Origin: Saccharomonospora sp. NB11
GTDB taxonomy: Bacteria > Actinomycetota > Actinomycetes > Mycobacteriales > Pseudonocardiaceae
Assembly (NCBI RefSeq): GCF_015910535.1
Contig: NZ_JACBJG010000008.1
Span: 62,001 to 126,000 of the forward strand
Length of the DNA stretch: 64,000 nucleotides
Direction: 5' to 3'
Each line of letters opens with the position of its first letter. Within the stretch, counting starts at the first letter, position 1. This document shows, piece after piece, positions 8,101-17,300 of this stretch. The position numbers and the translations under genes are program-made. Under the pieces are notes generated by a model. That model was not told the DNA's origin and did not search any database. It was given only the letters and a program-made list of their open reading frames with translations.

Positions 8101-11100
8101 TCACCCAGATGCGGGCGGCGCTGTACCGGGCGGTGGTCGACGCAGGCGAGGAAGGTATTCGGCACGAGGAGCTCGCGTCTGAGGTCACTGATGCTCTCGG
8201 GCTGGAGCCGGCTGATTATGTCGGCACTTCCGACCTACCGCCATCGCTGGCTCGTAACGCGGCCAAGACTCTGCGAGACGTCGTGGCGTTCCGGCTGTAT
8301 CTCGACCTGCAGCGGGGCTGGCGCGTCACCATGCCCAATCTCGAGCAGACTGGCCTGCTGAAGATCGATTACGAAGATCTGGATTGGCTGGCTGGGAACG
8401 AGGATCGCTGGGCGCAGACACAGCCGGAGCTACGTGACGCCGAGCCAGGTCAGCGGATCGACATGCTGCGGGTCCTGCTGGACGAGATGCGGCGGGCGCT
8501 CGCCGTGGACGTGCAGTACTTCCGTGACGACTTCGACAGTCTTCAGCGTGCCAGCGAGGAAAGGCTCGTTGAGCCCTGGGTGTTGTCCACCAATGACAAG
8601 CCGGTTGTTGGCACGGCTTACCCCCGCGGCTCCAAGCCGGGGATGGACCGGTCGGGGCTGTTCCTGTCCGGTCGAGGGAAGTTCGGCAAGTACCTGCGTC
8701 GCGTGCACTTCCCGCGGTTGTCGACCGACGACGCCCAGCATGTCATTACTGATCTCTTGGAGGTACTGGCCGATGCGCAGCTGGTGTGCCGGGTCGAGTC
8801 GACACCGCAGCGTGGCGGCCGATACAGCCGGTCGGCCGGACAGCCCATCACCGGCTACCGCATCGCGGCGAGGGCGTTGATCTGGCGGGCCGGCACGGGT
8901 GAGCAGGGAGCTCACGACCCGTTGACCCGCACCTACGCCAGTGGCGAAGGGCCTCGGGTGAACCGATTCTTCCGTGACCTCTACCGCAATGCGGCCGGAG
9001 TGCTGGGTGGACTGGGTGCGAAGGAACACACCGCCCAGGTCGATCCGGAGGAGCGGGAACGGCGTGAGGAAGCATTCCGGGACGGTGAACTGAGCCTGCT
9101 CTACTGCTCGCCGACGATGGAGCTTGGGGTCGACATCTCCGAGCTCAACGCCGTGATGATGCGCAATGTGCCCCCAACACCGGCGAACTACGCCCAGCGC
9201 AGTGGGCGAGCGGGCCGGTCGGGACAACCCGCGCTCGTCACCACGTACTGCGCGACGGGTAACAGCCATGACCAGTACTACTTCCGGCGATCCGACCGCA
9301 TGGTCGCGGGTGCCGTCGCACCGCCCCGCCTGGACCTTGCTAATGAAGACTTGGTGCGTTCGCACGTCCATGCGGTCTGGCTGGCCGAATCGGGGCTCAA
9401 ACTCGGCCGCTCCATTCCCGACATCATCGACATCGGCTACGCCGAGGACAACCGACGTCCGGACCCGGAATTGCCACTTCACGATCATGTCGTTGCATCG
9501 TTGCGGGATGCCGCTGCTCGCCGCCGTGCCGTTGCAGCTGCACGCAAGGTCCTCGCCGGAATGATCGACGATCTGGCCGAAAGTCAGTGGTGGTACGAAA
9601 CGTGGATCGACGACACCGTGCGGGCTGCTGCGGAGCGATTCGACCGTGCGCTGGATCGTTGGCGTGGTTTGTTCCGCGCCGCGCTGGTGGACCAAGCCGA
9701 ACAGAATCGCAGGGTGCTCGACCACACGCTGTCCGAGCACGACCGGAAAGCGGCCGTGCGTCGACGTAGGGAGGCGGAGACTCAGCTCAATCTGTTGAAG
9801 AACGAGACAGTGGACGCGAAGTCGGTGCTGTCGGACTTCTACCCGTACCGGTATCTGGCCAGCGAGGGTTTCCTGCCGGGCTACTCGTTCCCAAGGCTGC
9901 CGCTCGCTGCGTATATCCCCGCGAGCGGTCGGCGGTTCGGCGACGGCGATTACCTGCAGCGACCTCGTTTCCTCGCAATCCGTGAATTCGGTCCGGGGGC
10001 GCTCATCTATCACGAGGGCTCGCGCTATCAGGTGACGCGAATTCAGTTGCCGCCGGATGCCAGCGGTGACGTGGTTACCACCACCGCGAAACGGTGTTCT
10101 TCCTGCGGCTACCACCACGAGGAGAAGGACAACGCCGATAAGTGCGACATGTGTAACGAGCCGCTGCGGGAGCAGACTTCGGGACTGTTGCACCTCCACA
10201 CCGTGTACACCCGGCGGCGGGAGCGGATTTCCTCCGACGAAGAAGAACGTAGGCGGGCCGGGTTCCGGCTGGTTACGTCCTATCGCTTCCGAGACCACGG
10301 AGAACGCCCTGGCCGTAGGGACGCCATCGTGTCCGATGATCGCGGCACCTTGGCAACCCTCACTTACGGTGACTCCGCCACCGTGCGCATCACTAACATC
10401 GGCCGCCTGCGGGCCGCCGAGAACGAGCCGCTGGGGTTTTGGCTCGATCCGGCCGACGGCCGCTGGATGAACGAGCGCGACGCCGCCGAGGCATCCGGAG
10501 ACTCTAGTGAAATGCCTGTCGTGGATGCCGACGGTAACGAGAAGCGTCGTAAGAAGCGGGTGATCCCGTACGTGGAGGATCGCCGGAACATCCTCGTGGT
10601 GAAGCTCGCCGAGGCGCTTCCGGAGGCGACGGCCCTGTCGTTGATGTACGCGCTGGAACGCGGCATCGAGGCCGCGTTCGAGCTCGAGGACGCCGAGTTG
10701 ACCAGCGAGTTGTTGCCTCCGGACAAGGGCGACCGTGACCGGATGTTGTTCACGGAAGCCGCTGAAGGCGGTGCTGGGGTGCTGCGGTTACTGCAGGCCG
10801 ATCCGACGGCATTGCGGCAGGCGGTCAAAGCTGCGCTCGATATCTGTCACTTCACCCAGGACGGCACCGACCGGGGGGGACCGCACCCAGACCGCCCGTG
10901 CGCCCGTGGCTGCTACGATTGCCTGCTCACCTACGGCAACCAGTCCGATCACGGGGCGATCGACCGGCACTCGGTGCGAGACCTGCTCGTCCGGCTCGCC
11001 GGAGTCACGGTCCTCACCACCGGGCGAGGCGAGTCACGCACGGAGCAGTTGGAGCGGCTGATCGCGCAGTCCGAAACAGGACTGGAGGCCAGGCTCATCA

Positions 11101-11384
11101 AGTTCCTGAAGGAGCGCGGTCTGCGTCTGCCGGACGAGGCTCAGACGTTCGTCTCGGAAGCGCTAGCTCGCCCTGATTACGTCTACCGGCTCCGTGGGGC
11201 GAACGTGGCGGTGTTCGTCGACGGTCCCGTGCACGAGTACCCCGTCATCTCCGAACGCGACCGCGAGGCGGAGGACCGGCTGCTAGACAAGGGCTGGGAG
11301 GTGGTCCGGTTCCCGCACGACGGGGACTGGGAGGCCATCGCCGGCCAGTTCCAGCGCTACTTCGGCCCCGGCGTGGGCGTCTGA
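5145..11384 (+). CDS. Ser/Thr kinase-DEAD/DEAH helicase-DUF1998-nuclease-like fusion
   Basis: A 2079-aa multidomain protein. Residues 10-285 are a complete Hanks-type kinase: glycine loop AIGKGNMGEVY, Lys45, HRDLKPAN with catalytic Asp147, DFG at 165-167, and APEQ. Residues about 420-1400 are a superfamily 2 helicase: Walker A TGTGSGKS 446-453, DELH 572-575, SAT 607-609, motif VI QRSGRAGR 1351-1358. A zinc finger (Cys1651, 1654, 1667, 1670) and a DUF1998-like cluster (Cys1901, 1919, 1923, 1926) follow. The last 100 residues look like a Vsr/DUF559-type PD-(D/E)XK fold (Glu1981, Asp2011 in PDYVY, VDG 2025-2027). TTG 5145 is chosen because AGGAGG (5134-5139) sits 5 nt upstream. Helicase-DUF1998 combinations occur in DISARM (DrmA plus DrmB) and Druantia (DruE); the fused kinase is the odd part. 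It probably senses or acts on phage DNA together with the next two genes. Confidence 0.85.
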   Translation: MSERPRIVAGRFRLLEAIGKGNMGEVYRAEDHGAGDGGAHVVAVKLISRTRSGAHIDSLAGTKLAERFGREVRIMRLLDHPNLPRLLDGGVDGEGLPYLAMEFLDGRTLRDLVADAPRLPVAWVVALGAQIANGLAGAHAENVVHRDLKPANVMLARGGLVKVMDFGIGRIADDDEATRLTSTGVTVGTARYMAPEQFRGSAVGPAADLYALGCVLFELLTGVPPFHSESAHGLGHKHLNEDPPPLRPLRADVPVQLARLINRLLAKDPADRPVDAGAVRDALLAESEVAGERTVLGWEEFNPVSRLTELRAPDVSVTHSTMDAKPEARTGMDIFGVHRRLIDDYRAFTEGGTVIRDQRIAAFVREDLDAKSQWPDPWLSLNPFFDSGGTVSELVRDGVLHAECARIFQTCKTEGGTVCDGRPLAFHRHQREAIDVARTGESYVLTTGTGSGKSLSYLVPIVDTVLRAREQEGPHAEKRVRAIIVYPMNALANSQLKELDKFLLDGYGPDRQPVTYARYTGQESEERRREIQNNPPDILLTNYVMLELMLTRPDDRRSLIRMATGLEFLVFDELHTYRGRQGADVALLIRRVREACRAENLQCVGTSATMSSEGTEEDRRAVVARVASTLFGTAVPPANVIGETLVRATAEPLDTVPAGRLRTLDAPRAYADLVADPLARWIETRFGLATEKNTGKLVRQRPARIEDAAAELAADSGVPEDTCAEAIRRTLEAGSQARHPETGRPLFAFRLHQFLSKGDTVYVTLEDKETRHLTRDYQRVQPGSNGKILMPLAFCRECGQEYLTVWRKTGPNGIVYEPRRDTAATGGREGDGYLYIDPDRPWPSTTEEAIEDRRLPESWLDVDDRGVEMVRDSYRKRLPQSVTVDVYGNEGKGDLVAAFFPAPFRFCLHCAVSYEQVRGKDFAKLATLGQEGRSSATSLVSASIVSSLKQAPADALDDKARKLLTFVDNRQDASLQAGHFNDFVQITQMRAALYRAVVDAGEEGIRHEELASEVTDALGLEPADYVGTSDLPPSLARNAAKTLRDVVAFRLYLDLQRGWRVTMPNLEQTGLLKIDYEDLDWLAGNEDRWAQTQPELRDAEPGQRIDMLRVLLDEMRRALAVDVQYFRDDFDSLQRASEERLVEPWVLSTNDKPVVGTAYPRGSKPGMDRSGLFLSGRGKFGKYLRRVHFPRLSTDDAQHVITDLLEVLADAQLVCRVESTPQRGGRYSRSAGQPITGYRIAARALIWRAGTGEQGAHDPLTRTYASGEGPRVNRFFRDLYRNAAGVLGGLGAKEHTAQVDPEERERREEAFRDGELSLLYCSPTMELGVDISELNAVMMRNVPPTPANYAQRSGRAGRSGQPALVTTYCATGNSHDQYYFRRSDRMVAGAVAPPRLDLANEDLVRSHVHAVWLAESGLKLGRSIPDIIDIGYAEDNRRPDPELPLHDHVVASLRDAAARRRAVAAARKVLAGMIDDLAESQWWYETWIDDTVRAAAERFDRALDRWRGLFRAALVDQAEQNRRVLDHTLSEHDRKAAVRRRREAETQLNLLKNETVDAKSVLSDFYPYRYLASEGFLPGYSFPRLPLAAYIPASGRRFGDGDYLQRPRFLAIREFGPGALIYHEGSRYQVTRIQLPPDASGDVVTTTAKRCSSCGYHHEEKDNADKCDMCNEPLREQTSGLLHLHTVYTRRRERISSDEEERRRAGFRLVTSYRFRDHGERPGRRDAIVSDDRGTLATLTYGDSATVRITNIGRLRAAENEPLGFWLDPADGRWMNERDAAEASGDSSEMPVVDADGNEKRRKKRVIPYVEDRRNILVVKLAEALPEATALSLMYALERGIEAAFELEDAELTSELLPPDKGDRDRMLFTEAAEGGAGVLRLLQADPTALRQAVKAALDICHFTQDGTDRGGPHPDRPCARGCYDCLLTYGNQSDHGAIDRHSVRDLLVRLAGVTVLTTGRGESRTEQLERLIAQSETGLEARLIKFLKERGLRLPDEAQTFVSEALARPDYVYRLRGANVAVFVDGPVHEYPVISERDREAEDRLLDKGWEVVRFPHDGDWEAIAGQFQRYFGPGVGV

Positions 11385-11405
11385 CGAGGAGAGAAACGAC
11401 AGCAC

Positions 11406-14306
11406 ATGAGCACCCCCTTCACCGCAGGTTCTCTGGTGTCCGCGCGTGGGCGCGAATGGGTCGTTCTGCCGGACAGCGCCGAGGACATGCTGGTTCTGCG
11501 CCCACTGGGCGGTGGCGACGACGACGTTGCGGCCGTGTTCCCGGCGTTCGAAAAGGTCCGCCACGCCGAGTTCACCCCCCCATCCGCGGACGATCTCGGT
11601 GATTCACTCGCAGCGGGCCTGCTGCGATCGGCGTTGCGAATTGGGTTTCGTTCTGGAGCGGGGCCGTTCCGCTCACTGGCGGGAATCGCCGTGGAACCTC
11701 GTGCTTACCAGCTCGTGCCGCTGCTGATGGCGTTGCGGCAGCGGGTGGTGCGCATGCTGATTTCTGACGACGTCGGTATCGGCAAGACTGTCGAGGCGGG
11801 TCTGATAGCCACCGAGTTGTTGGCACAAGGCAGCGCCAGCGGGTTGGCGGTGTTGTGTTCGCCCGCGCTCGCCGAGCAGTGGCAGGAAGAGTTGCGCACG
11901 AAGTTCGGCATCGATGCCGAGTTGGTACTTGCCTCGACAGTCTCCAAGTTGGAGCGCAACCTCGATCTGGGGCAGTCGCTGTTCGACCGGTACCCGCACG
12001 TGGTGGTGTCCACGGATTTCGTTAAGTCGACGCGGCACCGTGATGACTTCGTCAAGCACTGCCCGGACCTGGTGATCGTCGATGAGGCCCACACCTGCGT
12101 GGCCGCAGATGACCGCGCTTCCACTGCCAGTCAGCTACGACACGAACTGCTGGAGAAGATTTCGGCGGACTCCGAGCGGCATCTGCTGCTGGTCACCGCC
12201 ACGCCTCACAGCGGCAAGGAGAGTGCCTTCCGGGCACTGTTGGGTCTTGTGCGGCCGGAACTGGCCACGGTCGACCTCGACACGGATGCCGGCCGCCGCA
12301 TGCTCGCCGCGCACTTCGTGCACCGCAGGCGTGCCGACGTGAGGCAGTTCCTCACGCAGGAGAGGGACGGTGTGGCTGACGACAGTCTTCGTGAGGACAC
12401 TGCGTTTCCCTCCGATCGCTGCTTCAAGGACGAGACCTACAAGCTCGCCCCTGCCTATCGCGAACTGTTAGACGATGCCATCGCCTACGCGAGCGAGCGT
12501 GTGACCGCAGCGGGAGAGGAGAATAAGCGGGAGGCACGCATCGCCTGGTGGTCGGCCATCGCGTTGCTGCGGTCGCTGGTGTCCTCACCGAGGGCCGCCG
12601 CGCAGACCTTGCGCACCCGCTCGGCAGCGGCGCTGGCCGCCACAGCCGAGGAAGCCGACCGGCTCGCCGCTCCGCTGACCAGGGATTCGGTGGAGAGCGA
12701 CGCTTTGGAGGGGGTGGACGTCGTCCCCGGCGCGGAGACGGAGCATGCGGGTGCACGAATGGCTGAGCTGGCCGACCGGGCGGCGGCGTTAGAGGGCCCC
12801 GATCAGGACCGCAAGCTCGCCGCCCTGATCAAGCACCTCAAGGCGCTGCTCGCCGATGGCTACCACCCGATCGTCTTCTGTCGCTACATCCCCACGGCCG
12901 AATATGTTGCCGAGCACCTGGAGAGCAAGCTCGGAAAGCGCACGTTGGTGCGTGCGGTCACAGGCACGCTGTCTCCGCAGCAACGCCTGCAGCGCATCGA
13001 GGAACTGGCAGCCGAGGCGGGGGATGATGCCGCCGTCCGGAGGGTGCTTGTTGCCACGGACTGCCTTTCCGAGGGGGTGAACCTTCAGCATCACTTCGAC
13101 GCCGTGGTGCACTACGACCTGGCCTGGAACCCCACGCGGCATGATCAGCGAGAGGGTCGTGTCGACCGCTACGGCCAGAAGCGGGAGATCGTCAGGGTGA
13201 TCACGCTCTATGGGAGCGACAACGGTATCGACGGCAAGGTGCTCGAGGTGCTTATCAAGAAGCATCGGCAGATTCGGAAGGATCTGGGCATCTCCGTGTC
13301 GGTTCCGGATGCCGCCTCTGCGGGGGTCACCGACGCGATCGTGGAATGGCTGTTGCTACGCAACAAGCAGGCGGAGCAAGCCTCGCTGTTCGAAGAGGAC
13401 GTGTTGAAGAGCAAGTCGGCGGAGCTGGAGACGGAGTGGAAGTCGGCCGCCGAGCGTGAGAAGGCGTCGCGTTCGCGGTTCGCTCAGCGAGCCATCCACC
13501 CGGAGGAGGTGGCCCGCGAGGTCGCTGCAGTGCGCGATGTGTTGGGCCGTGCGGCCGAGGTACGTAGTTTCGTTCGGCACGCGCTGTCCGCGTTGGAAGC
13601 GGTGCTACGTGACGACGATGAGGGCGGGTTCACCGCGGATCTCAGCGGCACGCCGGCCGGGTTGCGGGACGCGCTCGCCCCGCTGGTGGGCGGTGACGTG
13701 GTGGAGGCGGGCAAACCGGTGCCGTTCCGAGACACGGCGGCGGTGGCGCGGGGCGAGGCCGCTCTGGTGCGTACCGATCCCGTGGTCGGGGCTGTCGCGG
13801 GATACGTGCTCAATGCGGCACTCGACGAGAAGGCGAGCGGCCCCCGTCCCGCTCGCCGCTGCGGCGTGATCCGCACGCGGGCCGTGGACACCCGCACGAC
13901 GCTGCTACTGGTGCGCTACCGCTTCCACCTCACGCTGCCGTCGCGAACAGGGGAGCGGCAGCTGGTGGCGGAGGACGCCCGCCTGCTCGCCTTCCAGGGA
14001 TCGCCTTTGAACGCGACGTGGCTGTCGGGCGACGACGCCTTGGCGCTGCTGGAGGCCTCCGCCGACGAGAACACCGACCCTTTGTTCGCCGAACGCACCA
14101 TGCAGCGTGTGCTCGGAGACCTGAACGCCATGACCGCGCACCTGGAGTCGTACGGCGACGAGTTGGCCGCGGAGCTGCTGGCCTCACATCGCCGTGTGCG
14201 CAGCGCTTCCGGTGAGATCGTGCGTGGCGTGAGCGTCACCGCCCAGAAACCCGCCGATGTCCTCGGCGCCTACGTCTACCTGCCCGCTTCGGGAGTGAAC
14301 GCCTGA
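11406..14306 (+). CDS. SNF2-type DNA helicase/translocase, DISARM DrmD-like
   Basis: A 966-aa superfamily 2 ATPase of the SNF2/RapA-like type. Walker A is ISDDVGIGKT (Lys127, Thr128), Walker B/motif II is VDEAH (Asp226-His229), motif III is TATPHSGK, and the C-terminal helicase motif VI is DQREGRVDRYGQ (from residue 580). Length, position before an adenine methyltransferase and the VGIGKT variant match DrmD of class 1 DISARM. It begins 22 bp after the kinase-helicase gene and its stop overlaps the methyltransferase ATG by one base (TGATG). Two rare TTA codons (12468 and 12789) are in frame. No nuclease domain is visible. The DISARM assignment is by pattern and context, not by search. Confidence 0.85.
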   Translation: MSTPFTAGSLVSARGREWVVLPDSAEDMLVLRPLGGGDDDVAAVFPAFEKVRHAEFTPPSADDLGDSLAAGLLRSALRIGFRSGAGPFRSLAGIAVEPRAYQLVPLLMALRQRVVRMLISDDVGIGKTVEAGLIATELLAQGSASGLAVLCSPALAEQWQEELRTKFGIDAELVLASTVSKLERNLDLGQSLFDRYPHVVVSTDFVKSTRHRDDFVKHCPDLVIVDEAHTCVAADDRASTASQLRHELLEKISADSERHLLLVTATPHSGKESAFRALLGLVRPELATVDLDTDAGRRMLAAHFVHRRRADVRQFLTQERDGVADDSLREDTAFPSDRCFKDETYKLAPAYRELLDDAIAYASERVTAAGEENKREARIAWWSAIALLRSLVSSPRAAAQTLRTRSAAALAATAEEADRLAAPLTRDSVESDALEGVDVVPGAETEHAGARMAELADRAAALEGPDQDRKLAALIKHLKALLADGYHPIVFCRYIPTAEYVAEHLESKLGKRTLVRAVTGTLSPQQRLQRIEELAAEAGDDAAVRRVLVATDCLSEGVNLQHHFDAVVHYDLAWNPTRHDQREGRVDRYGQKREIVRVITLYGSDNGIDGKVLEVLIKKHRQIRKDLGISVSVPDAASAGVTDAIVEWLLLRNKQAEQASLFEEDVLKSKSAELETEWKSAAEREKASRSRFAQRAIHPEEVAREVAAVRDVLGRAAEVRSFVRHALSALEAVLRDDDEGGFTADLSGTPAGLRDALAPLVGGDVVEAGKPVPFRDTAAVARGEAALVRTDPVVGAVAGYVLNAALDEKASGPRPARRCGVIRTRAVDTRTTLLLVRYRFHLTLPSRTGERQLVAEDARLLAFQGSPLNATWLSGDDALALLEASADENTDPLFAERTMQRVLGDLNAMTAHLESYGDELAAELLASHRRVRSASGEIVRGVSVTAQKPADVLGAYVYLPASGVNA

Positions 14307-17300
14307 TGTCCGCTGTCACCCGTAACCAGGTCTTCTCCGCCGTCCACACCGTGGGCGGCCTGCTGCCCGCCGACATGCTGGCGCGCATCTCCGAGGGCAA
14401 GGACGTCAGCGGCAGCCTGCCGTCGGACTACCGCGTGGTGGGTGCGCGTTCGGTCAGCGACGAGGCGGAACGCCACTGGGACTACCTGCGCTCGGTGTGG
14501 GCGGAGCTGCGGCGGAAGCTGCCGCGCGCCCCGGAGTCGGAGACCCCGCAGGACGTCACCGGCCTGGCCGGCTCGCAGTGGCTCGTTCCGCTGTTCTCCG
14601 AACTCGGCTTCGGGGAACTCACCTCGCTCGGATCGTCGGGTATCCCGGCCGACGACCACGCCACCACGGGCAAGACCTTCCCCGTCAGCCACCGCTGGAA
14701 CCACGTGCCCGTGCACCTGGCGGCGTGGCACCACTCGCTGGACCGCCGTCCCGGCGGCGCGGGCACGGTGCCGCCGCAGTCGCTGGTGCAGGAATGCCTC
14801 AACCGCACCGAGAACCACCTGTGGGGTGTGGTCACCAACGGCCGCCAGTTGCGGCTGCTGCGCGACTCCAGCGCCCTGGCCACCGCCTCGTATGTCGAGT
14901 TCGACCTGGAAGCCATCTTCGACGGCGAGCTGTTCAGCGAGTTCGTGCTGCTGTATCGGCTGCTGCACGTCTCCCGCTTCGCCGTCGCCGACGGCGCGTC
15001 CCCGGCGACGTGCTGGCTGGAACGCTGGCGACTCGACGCGATCACGTCGGGCACGCGGGCACTGGACCAGCTCCGGGAGAGCGTGCGGCAGGCCATCACC
15101 ACGCTCGGCACGGGTTTCCTGCGACACCCGGACAACACCCGGCTGCGCGAGAACGTCGACGTGCAGGCGCTGCACGCCGCCCTGCTGCGGCTGGTGTACC
15201 GGCTGCTGTTCGTGTTCGTCGCCGAGGATCGCAAAGCCCTGCACCCGCAGGACGCGGACGAGTTGGCCAAGCAGCGCTACGCGAAGTACTTCTCGACGGC
15301 GCGGCTGCGCGCGCACGCGCGGCGCCGCCGGGGCACCGCGCACGACGACCTGTATCGGGCGCTGCGGATCGTGCTGGACGCGCTCGGCGACGAGCACGGG
15401 CGTCCCGAGCTGGCCCTGCCGGGTCTCGGTGGCATCTTCGACGACACCGACGCCGACGCCCCGCTGCGGGGCTTGTCGTTGTCGAACGAGTATCTGCTGG
15501 CGGCCGTGCGGCACCTGGCGCAGATCCGCGATGTCGGTTCCCGCCGGGTGCGCCCGGTGGACTACCAGCACCTCGGCGCCGAGGAGCTCGGTTCCATCTA
15601 CGAGTCGCTGCTGGAACTCGTGCCGAAGCACAGCGCCGTCGACCGCGAGTTCGAGTTGAAGGAGCTGGCGGGCAACGACCGCAAGACCACCGGCTCCTAC
15701 TACACTCCGGCCTCGCTCATCGAGTGCCTGCTGGACTCCACCTTGGACCCGGTGATCGATGACGCGGTGAAGCGCGGCGAGCAGGCGGCCTCGGCCGCGG
15801 GCCAGGCGGACGCCACGGGGGCGATCACCCGTGAGCTGCTGTCGCTGACGGTGTGCGACCCGGCCTGCGGCTCCGGGCACTTCCTCGTGGCGGCGGCGCG
15901 CCGCATCGCCAAGCGGGTGGCGGCGGTGCGGGAACGCAACCCGGAGCCGACGGTGGACGCCGTACGTCACGCGCTGCATGAGGTGATCGCCCACTGCATT
16001 TACGGCGTGGACCTCAACCCGATGGCCGTGGAGCTGACGAAGGTGTCGCTGTGGCTGGAGGCGTTGGAGCCGGGCAAGCCACTGAGCTTCCTCGACGCGC
16101 ACGTCAAGTGCGGCAACGCCCTGCTCGGCGCGACCCCGAAGCTGCTGCGGAAAGGCATCCCGGACGAGGCGTTCAAGCCGATCGAGGGCGACGACAAGAA
16201 GTTCGCCAAAGCGCTGGAGAAGCAGAACAAGGCCGAACGCGTGGGCCAGCACAGCCTGTTCGATCTGGCGAGCGAGGCGAAAGTGGCGAACACGGCGTTC
16301 GCCACGGGCGTGCGCCGCATCACCGAGGCGCGCGCGGACGTGCTGGCCGACGTGCGTCGCCAGGAGTCGGCCTACCGCGAGTTCGCCGAGTCACCGGAGT
16401 ACCGGCAGGCGCTGCACGTGGCCGATGCGTGGTGCGCGGCGTTCCTGTGGCGCAAGACGCCCGACGCGCCGCTCGCGGTCACCGAGGAGGTCTTCCGCAA
16501 TCTCCAAGACCCGGACGCCGACGCGGCCCCGCAGAGCACCCACGACGAGATCACCCGCCTGCGCGAGGCGTACAAGTTCTTCCACTGGCACCTGGAGTTC
16601 CCGGACGTGTTCACCGTGCCGGACAACGGCGCGGACGTGGCCGAGGACAGCGGCTGGTCCGGTGGCTTCTCGTGTGTGCTGGGGAACCCGCCGTGGGAGC
16701 AAGTCCAGCTTGATGCTCGCGAGTTCTTCGCGTCCAAGCGAGCGGACATAGCCGAAGCGCCGAATATGACCGCGCGCAACCGCATGATCAAGAAGCTGGA
16801 GGCGGAAGACCCCGGCCTGTTCGCTGAATTTGTTGCTGAACAGCGCAAGAACGATGGTTTCAAGCATTTCGTGCATGCTGCCGGTCGATACCCGCTCACC
16901 TCGTACGGTCGCCTGAACACTTACTCGCTCTTCGCGGAACACGTCCGCAACATCATGGATGATCATGGCCGAAGCGGCCAAATCGTGCCATCAGGTATCG
17001 CTACGGACTCGTTCAATCAGTACTTTTTCAAAGATCTTGTTAAACGTGAATCGTTGGCTGCGCTCTACGACTTCGAGAACGCCGTGCCCCTGTTTCCCGG
17101 TGTGCACCGTTCGTTCAAATTCTGCATCTTGTCGCTCGTGGGCCGTGCGGTGCGTGAACCCGCCGCACGTTTCGCGTTCTTCCTGCACGACCCGGCAGAG
17201 CTGGATGAGGCCGACAAGGCGTTCGCGCTGACACCGGAGGAGATCACCCTCCTCAACCCCAACACCGGCACCTGTCCGGTATTCCGCTCCCGCCGCGATG

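Noticed and set aside
14276-16252. A 658-codon open frame on the minus strand across the methyltransferase gene
   Set aside because: It is the usual antisense shadow of a GC-rich gene: Arg/Gly/Val/Gln-rich, no family pattern, no ribosome binding site, and it lies opposite clear SAM-binding and NPPW coding sequence.
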